This document shows positions 25,101 through 34,726 of a stretch of DNA of 64,000 bases, piece after piece; positions within the stretch are counted from its first letter, which is position 1; each line of letters starts with the position of its first letter. The translations under genes were made by a program, and so were the position numbers. Origin of the DNA: Acanthosoma haemorrhoidale (lineage: Eukaryota; Arthropoda; Insecta; Hemiptera; Acanthosomatidae); assembly GCA_930367205.1 (NCBI GenBank), contig OV884015.1:77081341-77145340 (forward strand), given 5' to 3'. The notes under the pieces are model-generated. The model was not told the DNA's origin, did not search any database, and worked only from the letters and a program-made list of their open reading frames with translations.

Positions 25101-28100
25101 AAATAGAATTATTTTGGCTTTCAATTCTTTTTTAATTAATATTAAATGTGATCATGGGCTACATATATGAAGGAAAACCCCAATAAATATTCAAAAAATT
25201 CGACAGAAATTTCTGTTTAGATGGTCAAGCAAGTAGCTTGTGTTGTTACTTTAGTGGAAGGCAGGCAAAACCTAAGATATGCAGTCAGTGCAATGGATTT
25301 ACCTAAAACTACTTTTTGTAGAGCAATTACAGGTTTGTGCAATTGCAGACCAGGATCAGGTCAGCCCTGAGTAACAGAGCCAAGAGATGATTGGTTTATT
25401 CTACTTCACAAGCTTTGAAATCAGCTTTAACTGCTACTGAGACTGCTCGACTTCTTCTTAAAACTTGGGGAGTAGCAATATGTGCAGCAACTGTTACAAG
25501 AAGTCTTGATGCAGTGAATTAAAACCCTCTGAGATCACCATCAGGGCCATTGTTGACCAGAGAACATCGTAGAGCTCTATTCAACCCCACACCAAACTCT
25601 CCCATTACACTCAGCTGTTCTTACCATGTTTGGTGATGTTTAATGCTTCCTTCCTTTATTGATTCCATCGACTCGTGGTTTTACTAAGACTGGCTTTCTC
25701 TGATCCTGACTTTCCACCTTCTGACATTATTTATTGAGGTATTTTAGTTCAGTTGTATTACGATTCATTTCCCTTAACACTCCCTTTGCAACTTTCCCCA
25801 TTACAAGCTATTATGACATGTTCACCTGCAAACCCTGCTTTAACTATTCTGTCCAAGTCATCGCTCAGCTTCCAGCCATTCTCATTTGAAAATTTAAGAT
25901 CAGTTATTTCATCGTATCTGCGATCAATTCCCAATGAGCGTAAGTTCTCCTCACGACCTAACCACAGGACTGACTTTCATTTTGTTGTTGCATGGTAGTG
26001 GTTTTATAGTGTTTTTGAAGTCTGTTGACACCTCCATAGTTTCCGTGATCTAATGTAGCCATGGCCAATGTCAAAATCTAGAATTCAATAATATAATATA
26101 TTATTTAAATTTATCTGTATCATACTAAAGTTAAATATTTAAAAATGTAATACTCATAATTAATAAATGTGAATTTAATATTAACAGATAAACTGCTTGG
26201 AGCCACATCCAAGGATTCCTGTTTTAGCCACAAGTGGCCTTGACCCAGATATAAAGATTTGGGTTCCATCATGTGAAAATGAGCCTTCTATGGATGGTTT
26301 AGCTAAGGTATAATTTACTGCTAGAATTAATTATTTCTATCAAAATCTAACAATACAAATAATAAAATAAACTAGGTTGGGATGACACCGGTGGTTGGTG
26401 GGGGGGGGGTCTCACTGATCTAACCCTGGTGGTGGGGAAGAGATAAGTGGTTTATGACCTTGCTGATTGGCCCTTCCAGGAGACGAGCGAAAGGCAGGAG
26501 TATCCACTGGGAAAATTGTGGAGTCCATCAGCGCTGAGATCAGATCTAGTGGGAAAGGAAATAGAATAGGAAATAGAAGGAAATAAGTAAATACTTAAGA
26601 GTAATAAGAGAATAAATAGTTAGGAGTAAGTAAATAAGAAAGCCGGGAGATTCAAGCAGTCAGTGCACAAGAAAGCAGTGTCCAATTTAACCATTCAAGT
26701 TAGCAGGTAGAATGAGGATGTGTCGAGCCTTCAAATGACATGATTTATGCAGTTAGTCCCCCAATGAGCCTTCCAATCAGGCAAGCCCTTACAACCAATC
26801 AGGTCTGACTACCAATTAGCTCCCTGCTGAGCTCTCACAGTGATGGGACTGTAAAAAACAGGATCTTTCCCTATAATGAAGCAAGTAATTTAATTTAAGT
26901 AGAGAGGGTAGTTTCTTTTAGTGTTGGCACCAGCGAAGTTACCACAACAGGTAATTTATGTACATATTTATAGGATTATCTTTAGTACTGTATTGTGAAC
27001 CCGTGTGAGGTTCGTCCTCAGAAAGGGGAAGAAAAAAGTTTTGTATTGTGACTGTAACATTCAAATCCTGAAAAAATTGAATTTTTTCCAACTTTCAAGT
27101 GTTCAGTAGCTTCTTGAAATATATTATAACAAATTAAAGTTGACCCTTGACTATTCCTCCAGAATTTTCCTGTTTTAGCTTGTGGTATCCTGTAACATTC
27201 TGAAATCTTGTGATAGATTTTTTTATTGCTCTCCTGATGATTATATTGTTAACATTTTACATTTAAAAAAATTATATTTTTGTCTTACATCAAATTAATA
27301 ATTTTTAATTTTTCAGACTGTAAAACTGAACCAAAAAAAGAGATCTAGTAGAGGTTCAGGCAGTGACTCCCTTAACGATACTCTAGTTAGGTGGTGGCGT
27401 CAAATGCGATATATACAAAGGCATCAGGTAAGGGGCTATATAACTGCATTTTATTTTTAACTTTCAACTATCAGTTCATGAGCCGGATTTCGAGGATTGT
27501 CTATTAGAAATCAACTAAAATTTAGCCAACCCCCCCCCAAGTTAAACATGGAAACAGGTGTATAAGTATATAATAATATAAATAATTATATTATTTATTT
27601 TATATATACATATTATAATTATTTCATAATATGTAATATATATATATATATATATTTAGGTTGTATGTGTATTTAAGAGCTACGAATATAGTAGTCTTGT
27701 ACTAATGTTTGATCTCATCATTTCTATTACCTCTTTCTCTTTCTTTTTTAGTTTTAATTCTCACGAATGTTAACTGGTGCCGAAACCCGGGAGTCGTGGA
27801 GATAGTGAGGAATTAAGGAACGCTGGGGAAATTTTGTTGTGGTCCGATTTTGAGTGATACACGGAGAAGAACAGATGGTGGAAGGTGGAGTATTAAGACA
27901 GCCCGTCTTAAATCTGTCTGATGGGGCTGAGAGTGGGCCTTCTACTGGAGACTCATGTGAATGCACTCACCCTGATGAGGGTGAAGGCCATGAACACCCA
28001 GGATCCAAGAAAAGCTATTTCAGAACTGGAGAAGTTTACAGGAGATCTGGGTGAATTTAATCACTTTTTGAAGGGAGGAGACCGCCTCACGGCGTTAATC

Positions 28101-31100
28101 GGGACAAAGGTGGAAGGACATTGGCTGGACCTCAGGAACAGGGAATCACAAAGAGTCCGAGAAGGGGGAGAGGTGCTTAATAGACACGGGCAGCACCAAT
28201 ACGATAGTGTCGCATAGTGCACTAGAGAGGTTGTGTGGAGGAGCGAGTACACACCATATCATTGTAATTATTCACTCTGGGGGGCCCTGCGAAGTGATGG
28301 GGTAGGCGGTTGTATGACTAAACAAATGGGCGAAGGTAAGAGGGGAAATAACGGTGCACATCGTTGAGGAGATGACGTGCGACTATCAAATAATTGAGGG
28401 ATGCGATTTGTTGGGACGGGTAGGTGTGCGCAAGAACGAAAGGAAGAACTGGAGGATTAGGTTATGGGAGTTAACATATTGGAGACAGGTTAGCATGACG
28501 AATTCAGAAATATTTTTTTCGTAGAGGGAGATCTGTTAAGAGCAACGAGGAAGACAGAGCATGAGATACCGCTAAAAGTATAGCGTGTAACATATGTTAT
28601 ATACATGTATAAGGCGATATCCACAAGCACTTCATCAACACATCCGGAGGGAAATTGAAGAATTAAAGCGTCAAGGGATTATTAAAAATAGTACTTTGCT
28701 GTACAATAGCCCCTGTGGACGTTGAAGAAAAAAAGTGATTATCACGAAAAATATCCAGAAATGTATTGTTATGTTTTTATCTTATTTGCTCCATTCTATT
28801 TTTTTATATCTTCCACTTCCTTCTCCATTTTATTACATTTTTCAATACTTTCTTTTTTATATGCCCCTAATTCACTAATAAATTTTTGTTCATGATCTAC
28901 CAATTTATTGCTCATCCATGTTATTTGTTTATCAAATTTATTTTCCGTTTCTAACTTATATTCTTTTAAATCAGTTTTTTGATTTTCTAGTTCTGTTTTT
29001 AATCCGTTTCTAAAAGATGTATTTTTTCATCAAGTTTTACATTAAAATCTTTGAAAGAGTTTTGTAACTCTTGTTCAATTATTTCAAATTTGTCAATTTT
29101 TAACATTTTTTGATTATTTTCCTCTGCCAATTTATCGATTTTGTTAGATAATTTTTTTTAATTTTGTTTATTTTCTTCTAATATTAATTTTAACATCTCT
29201 ATCTTACTCTCCTCCCGGCTTGAGTCATTTAAAAGGGTCGGACTAACAGGTGATTGACCTTTGCTGATGTCATTCTCCTTATTGTTTATATATCTATTAA
29301 CTATGCTCTGCTCATTTGGATCAAAATTGAAACTCCGCTTATCGCTTTCCATGACTAAATTCCAACAATATGAATTTTTACTACAAATACAAATGTTTTT
29401 TTTTAATTTCTAAACTTCAACTTTCACCCTAAAATCAACAACAATCTCCGTGACACACTTATCCAAACAATCCTTTAGCCAGATTTTCTCATTAACACGT
29501 TCCTTTCACGGGCGCCAAATGTTATGTTTTTATCTAATTGCTTATTTTTTAATTTATTTGAGGGTTTAAGGTTCTGTTAATAGAAAAAAGGAAAAACTCT
29601 GGCAAAAGGAAAATTTTTTAATTACAAAACTTTGTTCAATTTTCAACGTCCAAAACAAATTCACCATGGTTATTAACAAATTACTATCTTACCCACTACC
29701 GTTCGCTACTGGCCAATTTACTAACGTTTACGTCTTTTTCCTATTGCTTCCTTTACTTGGTCCGCCATGCGGTCAGTTATATCCACTGCTATTACCTCAA
29801 TCCCTTTGTTCCGATAAACTCTTCTTCCATCAATCGTTCTTCCCTTTGGTTCTATCACCATTAAATAACAATTCTTCAAGTTTTAGAAATGTCACTTATT
29901 TTCTCTCAACATTACGTCTCCCACAATCTCCTAAAGAACAACCGCTCCCGCCATCTTCCTTTTCCTGCCTCCACTTCTATCGCCTTCTTGATCCATGGGT
30001 CATTTAACGCCCTTTTATTCCCACTAATTTTCAAATTCAAATCAAAGCAACACCCAAATATCACAACATTCGGGTCCGCTCCGATTTAAAATTTTTATTT
30101 CACTTCACTTTTTCAGGATTTCAACAATTTGCATTTTCTTACAACCAAATTACAATATTAGATTACGTGTCACCAAAATTTTACATGTTTACAAATGTAA
30201 TTGTACAATACAATATCTTCAAGTTTTCAAGTTTACATTGCTTGATTGACACTATTTTATTTTTTCTTAAAAATTGTTCCCATTTGTCCGATGAAAAAAA
30301 AGTGGCGTTATCACTCAAACATTTTGTGGTATGTCTATTTCCTGAAAAAAATTTATTTAACGATGTTATTGCACCTGTTATATTTGATCTTTTTGTTAGA
30401 TAGATTTTAACGTACTTAGTAAAATTGTCCATTGCCCCTAGTAAATATTTATAGTTTTTATTATTAATAAAAGGACCCATATAATCTATAGATATAATTT
30501 CTAGCTTCATTTTAGGGATTATTGGCTGATACGGTACTATTGAATTAATTGATGATTTATTTATTTGACAATTATGATAGGTTTTTAATGTTTACTTATT
30601 AACTTTCTTAAATTAACACAATAAAATCTTTCTCTAATTATGTTTAAACATTTACTCACATCCGCATGACAAAATTTGAAATGCACCATGTTTATTAAAT
30701 TTATCATATCATTTTTTGTTAGTTCAATATAGAATTTATTTTTATTTTTTTATGTTTCATTCCATTGATTATTTTACAATTTCCTTTATTTTTTTCAAAT
30801 TTTCTTTTTATTTTTAAGTCATTTTGTTGATTTTTGATTATGTTTTTGAAGATATTTTCTTCTTGTAATTCATTTAATTTAAAATCATTTCCCAATCTCT
30901 CCGGGCTTTCAATTGGATTTCTACTTATGAAATCAGCGATTTTGTTTTGCTTTCCTTGAATGTGGATATACTCGATATTTAAAGGCCCTAAATAATTAAT
31001 CCATCTTATCAAACGACTGGGTGGATATTTACAACTATGTAGAAATGTAATTACACTATTATCCATTTACACTATAATTTTGTACCCTGCTATCAAATTA

Positions 31101-34100
31101 TAAAATTTTTGTATTGCATGAATAATACCTAAAAGTTCCTTTTGAGTTGAATAATAATTTAGTTCAGAATTTTTAAAAGTTCCACTACAAAAAGATTCTT
31201 TTTACTATTTTTATCTAATTGATATAAAATTCCACCTGAAGCAAAATCTGAACTATCTGACTCTATGTAAAAAACTTTTTTTAAATCTGGGTAATTTAAC
31301 AGGATATCATCACTCATTTTTTGTTTAGTTCATTTTTCCATATGAATTGTGAATTATTTGATGTTAATTTATATAGTGGCCTACTGATATCGGCATAGTT
31401 GCTACAGAATTTATATATCCTAAAAAGCTTTGTAATTCTTTCATATTATTTGGTTCTCTAAAATGTTTTATGACATCTACTTTTTCAGGGTCTATTTTAA
31501 TACCTTCCGATGTCTACAAGGAACCTAGGAATGGAACACTAGTTTGAAAAAATGTAGATTTTTTTTAATTTATTGTTACACCGTTAATTTGGAAAATTTT
31601 GAATAGATCACTTAAAAACTTTTCATATGTTTCTGCATGTATGAGAGCATCATCGACATATACTTTAGTCATTAAGGTTGTTGGTATTATTTTCTTTAAT
31701 GCTTTTACCAATGCGGCTAAACTGACTGATAAACCGAAAGGGATTCTTTTAAAATGGAAGGTTTCGTTCAAAAATTGAAAACCTGTACATTCTCTAATAT
31801 TTTCATCTAATTTTACTTGCCAAAAACTACTTTTCAAATCTACTGTTTAAACGTTTGATATAATATTGAATCTATATTTGGTGGTGCATCATATAACGGT
31901 TTAAGTCTTTTATTTAAAAATGGTCCATCCAAACATATACTAACTACCATCCTTTTTCTCTACCAATATAATGGGATTAATATAACATGAATTCGACATT
32001 TCCATTATCCGTCAGTTATCATTTTATTTACTTCTTCTCTTGATTTATTTATCAATTTAAGATTTAGTTTATATTGAAATTGTTTGTATGGGATAATATT
32101 ATTTACTCCTAATCCTATGTTCATAACATTCGATGCAACCAAGACGTTCTTCAAATATTTCTTTATATCATATTCCTCAAGTACATTTCTAAACTCGATT
32201 TGCTGTTAATTATTTAAAATGTTTTTTTCTTCTGAACAGATAAAATTGATATAATTTTTGATATCTATCCTTGTAATTTTATTTTTTAAACTTGATATTT
32301 TTAAATTAGTACTATTATTTGTTTCTTTCGCAATTAAAATTTCTCCTATATTCAATTTTTCAAAACTGACAATTGCATTATTATTTTCATTTTTCAATGA
32401 TATTATATTAGTATCAAAATTTATTATTGTTTTATACTTATTTAAAAAATCCACTCCTATAATAACTTCAATATAATAAGTTCAAATTCAAATCAAAGCA
32501 ACAGCCAAATATCCTAACAGTATGGAACGGTTGGGATAAATATGGTGGAAAGTGCGTGATCGGATCTTGGGGGAAAAAAACAAACATGAAAGTCCGGGGA
32601 CAGAATAGGGTCGATTACGATCGGGACCGTTGTTTATAAGAAATTAGGTTCTAACGAGAGTAAAGAGCCGGTCCGATATGAAGGCCCTTTCAAAGTGGTT
32701 GTGATCCGAGAACACAATCTTGTGACTATTGAGAGTGTGGACCACCCAAGGAAACGGCAGAGAGCTTAAACTCCCACTCCAAGGGGGGAGGGGGAGCATG
32801 AGTAAAATGGTGTGTCCTCGATCCGACATGAAGCAAGTAATTGTGTTGTTATAGGTCACAGTTTTATATATATGTGACATTCAGACAGAGTGTTCTTATT
32901 TTTAATAGTATTATTGTAACCATATTTGACAATTTTTGTTTTCTTGGCAGACACCGGGTCAGTCTAGGAGGTATTATTATTTTATTCTGTATATTTATAT
33001 TATTTTTGTTTTGTTTGTTTTTGACTTGTTTGTGTGTTTAACATTGTGATGGGTTACAGATTGTGTATGGGTGCGCTGGCCTTTGCCCTTGAGATTAAGG
33101 AATGAACCCGGTCCACCTTATAGTACACTCGGGTCTGACTTTAAGTTGATGAGGAAGTGTGCTTAAACCGGTGGGGAGGAGTTAAGGCCAGGGCACTGTC
33201 AGTATACAGTCTTAATACCAAATCCTCGGGATGTAAACATCCTGATTGTATGTGTTTAGGATTAAGAGCTACCAATAAAGTAGTCTTGTACTAACATTTG
33301 ATCTCATCATTTCTATTACCTCTTTCTCTTTCTTTTTTAGTTTTAATTCTCACGCACGTTAACTGGTGCTGAAACCTGGGAGTCGCGGAGATAGTGAGGA
33401 ATTAAGGAACACCGGATGGGGAAGTTTTGTTGTGGCCAATCAATCAATGTATTGCATTTTATGCATATCACGGTTATTTTTGTATTTTAGTTTTGATTTT
33501 GATTTTTTTATTGCATCAAGATGGTACTGTGGGAAGCTCATATATTATGATTATTAATTGTCTTTCTTAAAAGTATTCTATTATTTTTTAATAGTTCAAA
33601 GTCTTTACTTTTATATCAATAAGTGGCGTAATTTGTATAATATAGCTACACTTATTAATCAAGTATTATTATGTGTAATTATAATATCTATACATACATA
33701 TATATATATATATATAATATTATATTATATTATATTATATTATATAAATAACGACAATAAAAATTAAAATGTGAAAACAGTTTAACCAGTACTTATGAGC
33801 TTTATAAAATGTTAGCTCTGTAACTGTTAAAGATAAATCTAAAATTTTCATTTGGGGAACTGCTCAAGCATTTCTTGTAACAACACTTGTAGGTCTCCTA
33901 ACATTTTATTGAATGCAGCTATAGATGCCAGCGGCAATTATGGTTTCATCTCTGTATTTGTGGCTGGTATTCCATTTGGATATTTTTGCAGAAAGTGCTG
34001 AGGATGGCTACTCGAAGTATTTGTGCTTTTCCTTTTCTTCTTTGGAACTAAGGAAGTTATTTAATTTTATCTGGAGATTTATTTCTTCCTTCTTGCTAGA

Positions 34101-34726
34101 ATTATTATTGCTTAATTTTGCAACGGTTGGAAGGTCTTATGAATCATCAAGAGTTAGTTCATATTTACTTTGAATTAAGATGTGTTCACATCACAATCTG
34201 GATCAAATCGTGGAGGTGACACCCCACCCTGATTAATAAATACTATTTACCGTATATTGGGGCTTTAGTCGACTAAAGTCTTGAAAACAGTAATCAACAT
34301 TTTTTTTTCTTCATGACCCCACTTTCATGTAGAGGATTAGTATTTGGTCTAAATAATGATAATACATAATATGTGACTGGCCATCACAACTTGACATTAT
34401 TAGTAAGTTGACAATAAGTAGATTGTCCTTGGTGGGCAAGGCTTATTTACAGTTGTCAATGTTATACAAGCTTCAGTATAAATAAATTATTTTTTTAACT
34501 GATGACTATCCCCATAGCATAAGTTAATTTTAACAATTTCATAGAATATTTTTGTTCTAAAATACTTCATTTTGTTTTGTTTTTCTCATTTTAATAGAAC
34601 AACCCAGGAGCACCGATTTTTATCCAAGTTAGTACACTTGGTCAAGCTTTTGGCGGGGCTGCTACAGAAATTGAAGACTCTGATAGCGCTGATGTTTCTT
34701 CTTCCAACAACAGCTCCTTGGGCTAG
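16140..34726 (+). CDS. DCAF8: DCAF8, WD40 substrate receptor of CUL4-DDB1 ubiquitin ligase (10 exons, 572 aa)
   Basis: Coding exons: 16140-16370, 20131-20300, 20406-20655, 21729-21964, 23126-23303, 23724-23886, 24123-24253, 26188-26307, 27317-27427, 34598-34726. All introns are GT-AG and the exons sum to 1719 nt in one frame (572 aa; human DCAF8 is about 597). Exon 1 encodes an acidic, Ser-rich N-terminus; the start is preceded by an in-frame TGA. WD40 repeats run from about residue 162 to 480 ([59 protein letters not shown]). Two DDB1-binding DWD-type boxes are seen: one ends IDVR (R290), the other YDRR (334-337). The tail has the basic [13 protein letters not shown] stretch and a Ser/Asp-rich end, as in the family. 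Family role: DDB1-bound adaptor that selects ubiquitination targets. Introns 1, 7 and 9 hold transposons; intron 9 is 7.2 kb because of a nested retroelement. No coding defect was found. Confidence 0.95.
17555..18125 (+). mobile_element. Jockey-type LINE RT fragment in DCAF8 intron 1
   Basis: A near-intact frame encodes the second half of a LINE reverse transcriptase: the catalytic [13 protein letters not shown] box, then [50 protein letters not shown] and [20 protein letters not shown]. Both ends are truncated; the fragment stops abruptly after the PLLGM stretch. It belongs to the same family as the fragments at 46915-47257 and 48800-49485, which share the last part of this sequence. Confidence 0.85.
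18330..19190 (+). mobile_element. decayed mariner remnant in DCAF8 intron 1
   Basis: Broken frames recall a mariner transposase in order. Near 18338-18565 is an N-terminal helix-turn-helix-like part ([20 protein letters not shown], then [11 protein letters not shown]). Near 18660-18750 is a central part ([20 protein letters not shown]). Near 18860-18920 a stretch reads like [17 protein letters not shown], the mariner APSDYH-type box. Stops and shifts show it is inactive. Confidence 0.65.
20770..21660. other. DCAF8 intron 3, with a GC-richer segment of unknown origin
   Basis: Around 21060-21520 the intron is clearly richer in G and C than its surroundings and contains short inverted pieces such as TTGGTCTTCCCAAGACCA (about 21237-21254). 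This looks like an inserted repeat, but no coding domain or family could be recognised. Confidence 0.35.
22380..22710 (-). repeat. possible LINE C-terminal remnant in DCAF8 intron 4
   Basis: A minus-strand frame at 22514-22705 contains [16 protein letters not shown] followed by a run ending [10 protein letters not shown]. This pattern resembles a C-terminal nuclease-like region seen in some insect LINE polyproteins. The similarity is from memory of the pattern and short, so the assignment is tentative. Confidence 0.35.
25265..25650 (+). mobile_element. Tc1-like transposase N-terminal remnant in DCAF8 intron 7
   Basis: Reading frames between about 25265 and 25520 give the pattern of a Tc1/mariner DNA-binding domain: RPGSGQP, then [27 protein letters not shown] and [15 protein letters not shown]. 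The first helix-turn-helix, the GRPR-like linker and the second helix-turn-helix are in order, with at least one stop. The catalytic part is not recognisable, and no complete terminal repeats were found. Confidence 0.6.
26370..26960. other. DCAF8 intron 8 insert-like segment, unknown
   Basis: The segment is GC-richer than the flanking intron, starts with a G run (about 26401-26410) and holds several near-repeats of CAATCAG/CAATTAG in 26760-26830. No coding motif was recognised. It is probably a decayed repeat. Confidence 0.3.
27637..27655. repeat. (TA)n tract
   Basis: A run of alternating TA immediately left of the truncated gypsy LTR in DCAF8 intron 9. Confidence 0.85.
27775..27792 (+). other. 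primer binding site, tRNA-Phe type
   Basis: Eighteen bases TGGTGCCGAAACCCGGGA directly after the LTR end are complementary to the 3' end expected of animal tRNA-Phe with CCA. The same 18-mer follows the 5' LTR of the intact element at 55598. Confidence 0.8.
29158..29352 (-). pseudogene. gag-like N-terminal frame of the permuted element
   Basis: It starts with [15 protein letters not shown] on the minus strand, about 165 bp after the central LTR, as a gag start should. After the stop the frame continues with Lys/Glu/Asn-rich, coiled-coil-like sequence containing several stops, down to about 28790. No zinc knuckle was seen. The assignment as gag rests on position. Confidence 0.5.
29520..30068 (-). 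repeat. full LTR (about 549 bp) inside the permuted element
   Basis: It begins TGTTATGTTTTTATCT and ends CAAATATCACAACA on the + strand (TG...CA). Short matching pieces of its two ends form the outer boundaries of the nested element at 28767 and 32519. On the minus strand it is followed by TTTGGCGCCCG, the start of a tRNA-Lys-like primer site whose remaining bases do not match well. Confidence 0.65.
30181..32476 (-). pseudogene. pol remnant (protease, RT, RNase H, integrase) of the permuted element
   Basis: The blocks are in correct pol order on the minus strand: end of protease (32206-32476, GVDFLNKYK), RT palm (31565-31840, YVDD), RNase H/connection (30719-31066, with [19 protein letters not shown]), integrase core (30181-30510, two catalytic Asp contexts visible, the Glu region lost). 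Many stops and frameshifts separate them. The sequence is markedly more AT-rich than the gypsy element around it, which suggests a different family. Confidence 0.75.
33180..33364 (+). repeat. LTR of the intron-9 gypsy element
   Basis: It starts AGTTAAGGCC and ends CACGTTAACT, the AGTTAA/TTAACT ends shared with the intact element's LTRs. It contains the AATAAAGTAGTCTTGT polyadenylation region. It is followed by a primer site with two changes (TGGTGCTGAAACCTGGGA) and by leader sequence, so it behaves as an internal LTR of a tandem arrangement rather than a simple 3' end. Confidence 0.8.
33695..33745. repeat. TA / TATAT microsatellite
   Basis: A (TA)n run passes into a repeated ATTAT/TATAT pattern, directly visible, just right of the intron-9 gypsy remnant. 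Confidence 0.8.

Larger units (their letters stand above)
28767..32519 (-). mobile_element. permuted AT-rich gypsy-like element (pol-LTR-gag) nested in the intron-9 gypsy
   Basis: Both ends look like LTR termini (TGTTATGTTTTTATCT at 28767; CAAATATCCTAACA at 32519) and are flanked by GTAT (28763-28766 and 32520-32523). Read on the minus strand the order is: a scrap of LTR end (about 39 bp), the end of protease ([15 protein letters not shown]), RT ([19 protein letters not shown], box YVDD, 31565-31840), RNase H end (about 30719-31066), integrase (SIDYMGPF and LSDNATFF, 30181-30510), a full LTR (29520-30068), a primer-site-like sequence, a gag-like frame (29158-29352), and a short LTR-start scrap. 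Stops and shifts make it inactive. The order is that of a tandem or permuted copy. Confidence 0.75.
27661..33437 (+). mobile_element. decayed gypsy-type LTR element in DCAF8 intron 9, interrupted by a second element
   Basis: Left to right: a 5'-truncated LTR (27661-27775); a perfect tRNA-Phe type primer site TGGTGCCGAAACCCGGGA (27775-27792); the start of gag (27874 onward, with the [11 protein letters not shown] stretch); a deletion joining it to the protease (active-site reading DTGSTNTI near 28180); the N-terminal part of RT (to about 28760); a 3.75-kb insertion on the other strand (28767-32519); the C-terminus of integrase (32524-32770, matching 60000-60200 of the intact element); 3' untranslated sequence; a 185-bp LTR (33180-33364); and then another primer site with about 55 bp of leader, ending near 33437. 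It is homologous throughout to the intact element at 55.4-63.3 kb but is coding-dead. It lies in the same orientation as DCAF8. Confidence 0.85.

Noticed and set aside
28700..32520. CRISPR-like or tandem repeat array in the AT-rich segment
   Set aside because: The repeated words are LTR ends of one retroelement; there is no regular repeat-spacer structure, and the context is eukaryotic.
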